Of a stretch of 64,000 bases of DNA, positions 31,914 to 39,292 are shown piece by piece. The position numbers and the translations under genes were made by a program. The stretch's first letter is position 1. Each line of letters opens with the position of its first letter. Below the pieces are notes generated by a model. The model saw only the letters and a program-made list of their open reading frames with translations. It did no database searches and had not been told where the DNA came from. The stretch covers positions 952,501 to 1,016,500 of the forward strand of contig NZ_JAPEOS010000001.1 in NCBI RefSeq assembly GCF_026340975.1, given 5' to 3'. The stretch comes from Streptomyces sp. NBC_01214 (GTDB lineage Bacteria; Actinomycetota; Actinomycetes; Streptomycetales; Streptomycetaceae).

Positions 31914-32395
31914 GTGCCTGAGCGTCGGACCGTCCTGCGGCGGAAGTCCTTTGTCGTCTTGTCGCTGTTCTTCACCACGTTGCTCGGAGCGTTTGCCCTG
32001 GTGGCTTGGGTGAGCATGGCGGGGAGCGGGCCCGACGAGGACGCACTCAGCGTCATGGCCGCAACGCTGGGCGGGACGGCGTTCATCCGGAGGATCGCCG
32101 GGTCGCGCATCGTGCTCGATGAGAAGGGGGTGTCCGTGGTGAATCCGGTGTTCACCCATGACGTTCCCTATCGATATGTGGCCAAGGTCGAATCCGACGA
32201 CGGGGAACCCAGACCGTCACCACGACGCAGGCCGTCGAAATCGGCGCCGTCGGATTTGCCGGCTCCCTCATCGACCACTTCGTCGGCTCTACGGACCGGG
32301 CTGTGGCTCAGATCAACGCAAGACGTGCGGAGCGGCGAGATCTGAGGGGGAAAGTCTCCTGTTGTCCGGCACTACACGCGAGCCTGGGTGGCTGA
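31914..32395 (+). pseudogene. Module 2 gene C: frameshifted PH-like membrane protein
   Basis: Starts at GTG 31914 after GGAAGGG. Two membrane helices and a PH-like opening (DEKGVSVVNPVFTHDVPYRYVAKVESDDG) read cleanly, then near 32205-32213, at GACGACGGGG, the sense frame shifts. The correct continuation is in the third frame: TVTTTQAVEIGAVGFAGSLIDHF, then VGSTDRAVAQINARRAERR, ending at TGA 32395. That block matches the usual ending of PH-type membrane proteins (FxGSLIDHFxGS...RAxxxI). In the starting frame translation runs off into Arg/Pro/Ser-rich text and stops at 32345. A true mutation or a sequencing error at the G-run are both possible. Confidence 0.75.
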
Positions 32396-32560
32396 CATCT
32401 GCAGCGTGGCCATGCTCGTATGCATCGTTCTTGCCGTAATCACGGGTGGTTGACCGTGCCCCGCCCGCCGGGGAGAACGTGGCGGAAAGTCGACGCTGGT
32501 CGTGATCATGGTGCGGTATAGGCTGCTCGTGCTGCCGGGGGATCTACAGGGGGGCTACTC

Positions 32561-32881
32561 GTGGAGTACGACTCTGAGCCGGAGAACGGCGACGGTTCGG
32601 CTCCTTCTTCGTACAGCCGGGACATCAAAGAAGTGCGCCGTTCCGTGCGCGAGGCGCTGCGCGCCGACCTTCCCGCAGCCCATTGGGGCCTGGGGGTGAC
32701 GGTCGTCGCCTTGATCGTCGTTGCCATTTCCGCAGGCCTCGGCTGGACCTTGATCGTTGCTGCTTCCTTCACGGCCTGGTTCGTTCTTGCGCTGGCAGTG
32801 ATCGGCCTCGGCGGCGGTCGCGGTGGGGACGCCGTCCGGCGGGCTTACATCGCCACGTTCGGCTGGGGCAACTGGATCTGA
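32561..32881 (+). CDS. Small two-helix membrane protein
   Basis: 106 residues: an acidic N-terminal 25, a charged helix (DIKEVRRSVREALRADL), two membrane helices (GLGVTVVALIVVAISAGLG; TLIVAASFTAWFVLALAVIGLG) and a short basic tail. Start GTG 32561 has AGGGGGG about 6 bases upstream. It follows the frameshifted gene C and precedes the secreted protein at 32903 by 21 bp, so those two may be co-transcribed. No family recognised; it may belong to the same group of small membrane partners downstream of the RHS gene. Confidence 0.6.
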   Translation: MEYDSEPENGDGSAPSSYSRDIKEVRRSVREALRADLPAAHWGLGVTVVALIVVAISAGLGWTLIVAASFTAWFVLALAVIGLGGGRGGDAVRRAYIATFGWGNWI

Positions 32882-32902
32882 ACGGTACGAAAAGGGGGAC
32901 GC

Positions 32903-33808
32903 ATGCTCGCGGCGGGGACGAGGATCGGCGGAGCCACCGCTCTGGCGCTGTTGCTGATGATGGCGCCCGCGCCGAGTGCCTTCGCGGCGCAGGCCGCGGA
33001 TCCGCCCGCCCCGCTGTCCGACGGGGACCAACTGACCGCGCGTCCCGGTGAGCGCCTGACGTTCACGGCACCCCCGTACCTGCCGGGGTGGATCGGGGAC
33101 TGGGGGATCTCCAAGGCCTTCGTCCAGCACGGGACGCTGAGGATGCACCATCCGGCCATCACCGCCGTGGCCACCGTGGCGTGTGACACCCCTCCAGGCG
33201 TCTACCCGGTCGGGAGGGCGATGCCCGAGTCCGAAGGCGGGCCGGCCGACGGCCACGGCGGCGACGGCGCCTCCTGGGTGACCGTCAAGGTCGTCGACAT
33301 CGACGGGGCCGAACGCGCGGCCTGCCCCGGGAAGGTCGCGGCCCTTCCCCCGGAGGAGGTGGAGGAGCAGTGGCCCGCTGATGACTCCTGGCCGCAATCA
33401 CCCTGGGACGTGCGGACGTTCCAGCCCGGTGACAAGGTGACGCCGACGGCCACGGTGATGGGCTACGACGAGCCCCTGACCTCGCGGGGCTTCACCGGCC
33501 GGCCCGTCATGCGCGGGGTGAAGGCCGTCGTGACGGCGACCGCGACGATCCGCTGCGATGCCGAGCCGGGTCTGTACGAGGTCCGCTGGGTGGGCAAGGA
33601 CGAGGTCTGGGCCCGCTACCGGGTGGCCCAGATCGATGACGCGACCCGCGCCTCCTGCCGGGACGGAACGTGGCACTTGGCCACGGGGTGGACTCCCTGG
33701 CTGGTCGGCGGCGCGGCTGTCGCACTGGCCGCCGCGGGGGCCTACGCGCTGGTCCGGCGCCGTCGCGGCCCGGCCCGGCCCGCTGACAGCGGGTCGTCAC
33801 AGGTGTGA
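32903..33808 (+). CDS. Exported protein with C-terminal membrane anchor
   Basis: 301 residues: signal peptide (IGGATALALLLMMAPAPSAFA), an extracytoplasmic region with two similar modules, then a C-terminal helix (WLVGGAAVALAAAGAYALV) and stop-transfer RRRRG. Each module carries a PGxxxTxTAP-like strand and a pattern ending VxCDxPPGxYPV or IRCDAEPGLYEV, so it is an internal duplication of a beta-rich domain, perhaps Ig-like. Type I membrane topology on the outside of the cell is likely. ATG 32903 follows AAAAGGGGG. Partner and function unknown. Confidence 0.75.
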   Translation: MLAAGTRIGGATALALLLMMAPAPSAFAAQAADPPAPLSDGDQLTARPGERLTFTAPPYLPGWIGDWGISKAFVQHGTLRMHHPAITAVATVACDTPPGVYPVGRAMPESEGGPADGHGGDGASWVTVKVVDIDGAERAACPGKVAALPPEEVEEQWPADDSWPQSPWDVRTFQPGDKVTPTATVMGYDEPLTSRGFTGRPVMRGVKAVVTATATIRCDAEPGLYEVRWVGKDEVWARYRVAQIDDATRASCRDGTWHLATGWTPWLVGGAAVALAAAGAYALVRRRRGPARPADSGSSQV

Positions 33809-33882
33809 GTCCGGTGCGCCCCCCCCCGCGTCCGCGCCCCGAACCGCAGGGAACCGAAACGGCCGTTGGATAGGATTTCCGG

Positions 33883-34611
33883 ATGATCACACCCGCTGGC
33901 CTCGGCTCCATCGTGCTGCGGCTCGACCAGCCGGTCGGGGCGCACCGGCTACCCGCTCGCGGCGAGGCGCTGGTGCGGTTCGTGGACGCCGCGACGCAGG
34001 CCCCGTTCGCGGAGCGCCTCGCCCCCGACGTGCTCGACGCGGCCGAGCGCGGTCGCGCCGACCGGTTCGTGCGCCCCCAGGACCGCGGCTCCTATCTGGT
34101 CGCGCATGTGACGCTGAGGCTGCTGCTGGGCGCCCTCCTCGACACCGCGCCGCGCGATCTGGTGATGGCCCGCGACGCCTGCCCCGAGTGCGGCGGCCCG
34201 GACGGGCGGCCGGTCCTCGTGGGCGGCCGCGCCCACTTCTCCCTGTCGCACAGCCGCGATGCGGTCTTCGTGGCCTGCGCGTCCACACCGGTCGGGGTGG
34301 ACGTGGAGGCCCTGCCGGCGGCGCGGGTGGTCGCGCAGAGCGAGGAGTTCTTCCACCCCGACGAGAGCGCCGAACTCGCCGCGCTCCCCGAGGCCGGTCG
34401 CCCTGCTGCGTTCGCCCGCCTGTGGGCGCGCAAGGAGGCTCATCTCAAGGGCACCGGCGCGGGACTGGGGCACGAAGGCCACCTGAGCTATCTGGGGACG
34501 GGCCCGGACGCCGACTCCGTCCGCCCGCACTGGTCCCTCACCGACCTGCCGGCCCCCGCGGGGTACGCCGCCGCGCTCGCGCTGCGCGCCCCCTCGGTGC
34601 ATTGGCTCTGA
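33883..34611 (+). CDS. 4'-phosphopantetheinyl transferase (Sfp-type)
   Basis: 242 residues with the three Sfp-family motifs: HFSLSHSRD (118-126), VGVDVEAL (137-144, magnesium-binding Asp140 and Glu142), and FARLWARKEAHLKGTGAGL (177-195, with Glu185 and Lys189). It moves the phosphopantetheine arm of CoA onto the serine of acyl or peptidyl carrier proteins, activating fatty-acid, polyketide or non-ribosomal peptide synthases in the cytoplasm. No carrier protein is adjacent; the nearest candidates for a shared pathway are fabH and the thioesterase 11 kb away. The ribosome site before ATG 33883 is weak (AGGAT). Confidence 0.9.
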   Translation: MITPAGLGSIVLRLDQPVGAHRLPARGEALVRFVDAATQAPFAERLAPDVLDAAERGRADRFVRPQDRGSYLVAHVTLRLLLGALLDTAPRDLVMARDACPECGGPDGRPVLVGGRAHFSLSHSRDAVFVACASTPVGVDVEALPAARVVAQSEEFFHPDESAELAALPEAGRPAAFARLWARKEAHLKGTGAGLGHEGHLSYLGTGPDADSVRPHWSLTDLPAPAGYAAALALRAPSVHWL

Positions 34612-34732
34612 GGCTCGGACCTAGAACTCATGTACTGAATGTTCGTCACCACCCGCTCTCTGATAGTTGTTTCAGCGGGGTACGGGCGCAGGCCCGTAGC
34701 GGTGTCCCTTCGACGCCGCAGGGAGGACGCAC

Positions 34733-37700
34733 ATGAGCACCACCACTCGGGGCGAGGACCTCGCCGTCGAGCAGCGCGCCGTCGACCACGCGTACGACTG
34801 CTACACCGCGCGACTCGCCGAGATGAGCGGAACGTCGACCGCCACGGCCTCGGCGAGCGGCAAGGACGGGATCGCCAACCGGATCGAGGCGGAGGCGCGC
34901 GCCGCCTCGTACGGAGGACTCGGCGACGAGGCCCTGGTGTTCGCCCGGGTCGACGCGCCGGAGGAGCCCGGCACGGACCCCCGTCCCTGGTACGTCGGAC
35001 GGCGGGTCGTGTGGGACGCCTCGAACGAGCCGGTGGTCCTGCAGTGGACCAGCCCCCTGGCGCGGAAGTGGCTGGACGCCCGGCCCGAGAGCCCGGGTGA
35101 GGTGACGCTGCGGCGCCAACTGCGCTGCGTCCAGCGGATCGTGGAGGGCTACTTCGACGACATCGCAGCGCCGGCCGCCGCTCCGGCGCCGGTACCGGTT
35201 CCCGCGACCGCTCCCGTACCCGTACCCGTACCCACGACCGATCCCACTCCCGTACCCACCCCCACTCCCACCCCCACCCCCGCACCCGCGACCGATCCGC
35301 AGGCGCAGCCGTCCCCGACCCCCGGCGACGTCGTCCGCCGGCAGCGCCGAAAGACGCTCCAGCCGGACGACTTCCTGCTGCGCGAGCTCCAGCGGTCGCG
35401 CAGCGGCCGCATGCGCGACATCGTCGAGACGATCCGGCGCGACCAGATGGAGCTGGTCACCGGTTCTCCCAACGACATACTCGTCGTGCAGGGCGGCCCG
35501 GGCACCGGCAAGTCCGCGGTCGGTCTCCACCGCGTGACCTGGCTCGTCAACAACGACCACTTCAAGGCCCAGGACATCCTGGTGATCGGCCCCCACCAGC
35601 GGTTCCTCGACTACGTCGGTCAGGTCCTGCCCACCCTTGGCACCCGCGACGTCAACGCCGTCCAGCTCAGCCGCCTGTGGGACGGCGAGATACTCGGCGC
35701 GGACTCCCCGCGGGCGCGGCTCGTGAAGTCCGACGAGCGCATGGCGGCCGTCCTGCGCCGCCGCGTGGAGAACGACTACCGCCCCGAAGCACTCGACGAC
35801 CTCGTCGTCGCGCCCTCCTTCGAAGGCGACGAGCCCGCGATCGTCGTGCCCGCCGGTAGCACGACCCTGCGCGTACCGCGGTCCGAGGTCCTCGCCCTCC
35901 TCGACCAGGCGCACGAGGGCGACGGCCCCTACCGGGAGCGCCGCGACCGCTTCCGCGGCCTGCTCGTCGACCGCCTCCTCCAGGAGCTCTCCGACATCGC
36001 ACCACGACGCGGGCAGGCCGGTACGATCCGCCGCGACCTGGAGCGCAACCGTCGGGTCGAGCGCCTCATCGAACGGGTCTGGCCGTCCCCGGGCGCCAGG
36101 GAGGCCCTGCGCACCCTCTACGACTCGTCCGACCTCCTGCACGCCTGCGCCGACGGGATCCTCGACGGGGGCGAGCAGGCGGCCCTGCTCCGGCCCCGTG
36201 CCGCCAGCGCCGACGCCGATCCCTGGACCCTCGACGACCACGTCTGCCTCGAAGAGCTCCGGGTCCTCATCAGCGGGGAGACCCCGAGCCGCTACGGGCA
36301 CATCGTCGCCGACGAAGCACAGGACCTCACGCCCATGCAGGCCCGTGCCCTGCGGCGGCGCTGCGCCGTGGGCGGCTCCATGACCGTCCTGGGTGACCTC
36401 GCGCAGGCGACGGGACCCCACGTCCCGGCGAGCTGGGACCGCCTCGGCACGGTCCTCTCCGACCACGGCGACTGGCGGGTGGCCGAGCTCCACACCAGCT
36501 ATCGCGTGCCCGCCGAGATCATGGAGTTCGTCGCCCCCCTGGCCCGGGAGATCGCACCGACCCTGCCCTACCCGCAGGCCGTGCGCGAGGCGGGCGAGGA
36601 CGCCGTACGGACGGTGGCGACCGAGCCGTGGAAGCTCCTCGACGACACCGTCGCCCACGTGACGCGCCTCGTCGGCACCAGTGACGGCACATCCCTCCGA
36701 TCGGTGGCCGTCATCGTCCCCGACGACTCGGACTGGCTCGACGCGATCAGTCGCAGGGTCGACGGGGGCGGGGACATCGGTGACCGGCACCGCGCCGCCG
36801 TGTCCGTCCTGGCCGCCGCCCAGGCCAAGGGCATGGAGTACGACCACGTCCTGGTCATCGAGCCGGCCACCATCGCCGACCGCGGTCCCGCGGGCCTGCG
36901 ACAGCTGTACGTGGCCCTGACCCGCAGCACCCAGAGCCTGACCGTTCTGCACACCGCCCCGCTGCCGGACGTCCTCACGCGCCCCGGGGACGGCTCCGCG
37001 GCGCCGGCCCCCGAGGCCACGGTCGCGGTGCAGGCGGCGGAAGGAGAGGCGGAGGTAGAGGTAGAGGGAGAGGCAGAGGAGGTGGCCGTGGTCCGGCTTC
37101 CCCGGATCGGCTCCGACGTGCGGGTCGAGGTCGTGGACCAGGCCCCCGGCGGCCGCTACAAGGTCAAAGCCCTCACCCCCGACTTCGACCGTCCCCTGGT
37201 CCTCACCGTCCGCCACGGATCGGTTCCCCCGCGGCGGGGCGAGAAGCTGGACTGCTGGGTGTTCGCCAACGAGACGAACCAGACGGTCCTCACCTCCGAC
37301 CAGCGGGGCCGGTCGCCCGTCTCGCCGCGGATGGCGGGCCGCTACCTCGCGGCACTGGACGTGCTCCGCGAGCTGACCGAGAACGACGGGGACGTTCCCG
37401 ACGCCCGCGGCAGGCTCTCCGAGCTACAGGGGATGGCCAACCGCGTCCTTCGCAGGGACCAGGCCGACTGGGTCGACGTGCTCCACCTGTTCGGCTCGCC
37501 GGACCGGGACCGGCTGGGCGTGCTGCGCGACCTCGCCGCCAGTGCCAACCGCGCGCTCAAGGAGCGCACCTTGGACGCCGGCCGGCTCCGGGAACACCTG
37601 ACGGCCTCGGGCTGGACGGACACCCTGGCCGAGGCGCGCCGGGCGCTCCAGGACCGCTTTGCCGCCGACGCGGCTCCGGACCCGGCCCCACAGGCCCCGC

Positions 37701-38389
37701 ACCCGCACCCGCACCCGGAACCGGACCCGGAACCGGACCCGGACCCGGACCCGGCCCCGCACCCGGACCCGGACCCGGACCCGCACCCGGACCCGCACCC
37801 GGCCCCGCACCCGGACCCGCACCCGGAACCGGAACGGGCCCCGGACCCCGACGACACGACGACCATCGAAGCCGCCGCCCCCGTCCCCGCCCCACCGCAG
37901 CCCGAGCAGAAGGACGTAGAGCAGATGACCCTCGCGGAAGACACGACCGCGCCGGCTTCGACCACGAAGGAAGGCTTCCTGCGCGCGCTGGAAGCGTCGG
38001 CCGACGCCGACCGGACGTGCAAGAAGCACGAGTCGGTCCGCCACGCCCTGAAGTCGGACCTCCTCTGGGCCGACCTCCAGCCGACCGACTCGCCCGTCGT
38101 CGACGTCAGCTGCGCCACCGGCCGCGGACTCTTCCTCTACGAGGCGTTGGGCTCCGGCCGCTCGGCGTACGCGGACCTCCGCTCGGGCGCCACCCGCCTG
38201 CTGGAGATCAACCACACCCTGACCGTGCGGGCCGACGGCCTCTACCTGGTCCTCTCCGAACCCCCGGCCGAGGACTGGTCCGCGGAAACCGTCCGCGACG
38301 TCTTCGGCGTCCACGTCATCTGGCGGACCCCCGAAGGATGGGGCGGCAAGGACACGGACATCGCGCTGGGACAGCGCCCGCAGAACTGA
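34733..38389 (+). CDS. HelD/UvrD-like ATPase with proline-rich inserts and extra C-terminal domain
   Basis: 1218 residues. Residues 1-145 match the N-terminal arm of HelD-type RNA polymerase recycling factors (EQRAVDHAYDCYTARL, PWYVGRRVVWD, LQWTSPLARKW). Then comes a Pro/Thr/Val linker (about 145-190) and a superfamily 1 motor: Walker A GGPGTGKSAVGLHR (about 254), Walker B VADEAQDLTPMQ (about 526), motif IV-VI region VLAAAQAKGMEYDHVLVIEP and RQLYVALTRSTQSL. Beyond about 770 lies a beta domain (GSDVRVEVVDQAPGGRYKVKAL), a helical part, a 60-residue His/Asp/Pro/Glu repeat (about 980-1045) and a final 150-residue domain (VVDVSCATGRGLFLYEALG). HelD proteins strip stalled RNA polymerase from DNA and some give rifamycin resistance. 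HelD-type is favoured over repair helicase by the N-terminus. Confidence 0.85.
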   Translation: MSTTTRGEDLAVEQRAVDHAYDCYTARLAEMSGTSTATASASGKDGIANRIEAEARAASYGGLGDEALVFARVDAPEEPGTDPRPWYVGRRVVWDASNEPVVLQWTSPLARKWLDARPESPGEVTLRRQLRCVQRIVEGYFDDIAAPAAAPAPVPVPATAPVPVPVPTTDPTPVPTPTPTPTPAPATDPQAQPSPTPGDVVRRQRRKTLQPDDFLLRELQRSRSGRMRDIVETIRRDQMELVTGSPNDILVVQGGPGTGKSAVGLHRVTWLVNNDHFKAQDILVIGPHQRFLDYVGQVLPTLGTRDVNAVQLSRLWDGEILGADSPRARLVKSDERMAAVLRRRVENDYRPEALDDLVVAPSFEGDEPAIVVPAGSTTLRVPRSEVLALLDQAHEGDGPYRERRDRFRGLLVDRLLQELSDIAPRRGQAGTIRRDLERNRRVERLIERVWPSPGAREALRTLYDSSDLLHACADGILDGGEQAALLRPRAASADADPWTLDDHVCLEELRVLISGETPSRYGHIVADEAQDLTPMQARALRRRCAVGGSMTVLGDLAQATGPHVPASWDRLGTVLSDHGDWRVAELHTSYRVPAEIMEFVAPLAREIAPTLPYPQAVREAGEDAVRTVATEPWKLLDDTVAHVTRLVGTSDGTSLRSVAVIVPDDSDWLDAISRRVDGGGDIGDRHRAAVSVLAAAQAKGMEYDHVLVIEPATIADRGPAGLRQLYVALTRSTQSLTVLHTAPLPDVLTRPGDGSAAPAPEATVAVQAAEGEAEVEVEGEAEEVAVVRLPRIGSDVRVEVVDQAPGGRYKVKALTPDFDRPLVLTVRHGSVPPRRGEKLDCWVFANETNQTVLTSDQRGRSPVSPRMAGRYLAALDVLRELTENDGDVPDARGRLSELQGMANRVLRRDQADWVDVLHLFGSPDRDRLGVLRDLAASANRALKERTLDAGRLREHLTASGWTDTLAEARRALQDRFAADAAPDPAPQAPHPHPHPEPDPEPDPDPDPAPHPDPDPDPHPDPHPAPHPDPHPEPERAPDPDDTTTIEAAAPVPAPPQPEQKDVEQMTLAEDTTAPASTTKEGFLRALEASADADRTCKKHESVRHALKSDLLWADLQPTDSPVVDVSCATGRGLFLYEALGSGRSAYADLRSGATRLLEINHTLTVRADGLYLVLSEPPAEDWSAETVRDVFGVHVIWRTPEGWGGKDTDIALGQRPQN
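37676..37848 (+). repeat. CCGGAC/CCGCAC hexamer tract
   Basis: In-frame short repeats encode alternating Pro with Asp, His or Glu (PHPHPHPEPDPEPDPDPDPA type) inside the HelD-like gene. A second proline-rich tract (CCCGTA/CCCACC units, about 35165-35300) lies near its 5' part. Such tracts are prone to length variation. Confidence 0.8.
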
Positions 38390-38407
38390 CGAGGGGCCGA
38401 CCGGACC

Positions 38408-39289
38408 GTGCCCACGGGCTACAACCTGCTCACCGTCGACGCCCTCGCCCCCGAGGCCATGGCCGCCGCACTGGCCCGGTGCTTCGGCGTGGCGGCCGGT
38501 GACGTCGGCGTGGCCGAGGCCGACGCCGACCCCGAACTGCGGAACTGGGCCGCCCCCGTCCTGTGCACGTACGCAGCGGTCGCCGGCGACCTGACCCGGT
38601 CGCTGGACCTCTACGCCCAGGACCAGGTCGCCGATCGGCCACCGGAGTCCGAGGTCGCCGCGAGGTTCGCGAGGGCCGCCGGGACGACCGTCCTGTTCCC
38701 CGCCGAGGAGGCGTATCCGAGCGCCTACTGGGCGGCGACGCCGGAGGGCCTCGTCACCCGGGTCCGGCTCGAACTGTCCGACGACGAGCCCCCGCTGTTC
38801 ACGGTCGACAGCGCGGAGGCGCCGGTCCCGCAGCTGCCCCGGGCGGTCGTGGAGCGGTTCGCCGAGATCGTCCGGGAGCAGCGGCCGCCGGCCCCGGTGG
38901 CCGAGGCCTTCGTGGCCTCGGCGGCACGGCTGTGGCCCGACGACGGGCCCCACCCGTCCCTGGAGGGCGCTCTGACCGTGTGGGAACGGGTCGTCGTGCA
39001 GATGGAGTCCGGCTGGGCGCCCTCGGGGTGGTATCCGGCCGACCTCTACCGCGAACGCCTCGAAGCCCGCGACGAGCTCGCCCGCATCGGCGGCGCCCGA
39101 CTGCCGCCCGAGGTGCGCCGGCTGCTCGACGTCGCAGTGGCGGGGCTGGACCTACGGTTCGTCCGGGCGACGGAGGAGGACCCGTCGGGGAGCCTCGTCG
39201 AGGAGCTGACGGGCCGGCCCCCGGGGCGGGACCGGTTCGGCCGGTGGTGGTACCGCCGCCCGGATCCCGTGCCCTGGGAGCGGGCCTGA
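38408..39289 (+). CDS. Unknown protein downstream of the HelD-like gene
   Basis: 293 residues, soluble, acidic, rich in Ala/Glu/Arg; no signal peptide or membrane helix. Start GTG 38408 lies 18 bases after the HelD-like stop, so the two are almost certainly one operon. Blocks LLTVDALAPEAMAAALARCFG, WAAPVLCTYAAVAGDLTRSLDLYAQDQ and GRDRFGRWWYRRPDPVPWE do not remind me of a named family. It could be a partner of the ATPase; nothing in the sequence shows what it does. It ends 3 bp before the convergent permease stop, with no room for a terminator between them. Confidence 0.7.
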   Translation: MPTGYNLLTVDALAPEAMAAALARCFGVAAGDVGVAEADADPELRNWAAPVLCTYAAVAGDLTRSLDLYAQDQVADRPPESEVAARFARAAGTTVLFPAEEAYPSAYWAATPEGLVTRVRLELSDDEPPLFTVDSAEAPVPQLPRAVVERFAEIVREQRPPAPVAEAFVASAARLWPDDGPHPSLEGALTVWERVVVQMESGWAPSGWYPADLYRERLEARDELARIGGARLPPEVRRLLDVAVAGLDLRFVRATEEDPSGSLVEELTGRPPGRDRFGRWWYRRPDPVPWERA

Positions 39290-39292
39290 CCC

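Noticed and set aside
34612..34732. A rifamycin-associated element upstream of the HelD-like gene
   Set aside because: I looked for the long palindrome described for rifamycin-responsive genes and found no convincing match in this gap.
34646..37216. 856-codon antisense frame over the HelD-like gene
   Set aside because: Shadow of high third-position GC; no domain, and the sense frame has all motor motifs.
37676..37848. CRISPR-like repeat array
   Set aside because: The repeats are 6-base units inside an open coding frame, with no spacers of constant length and no cas genes.
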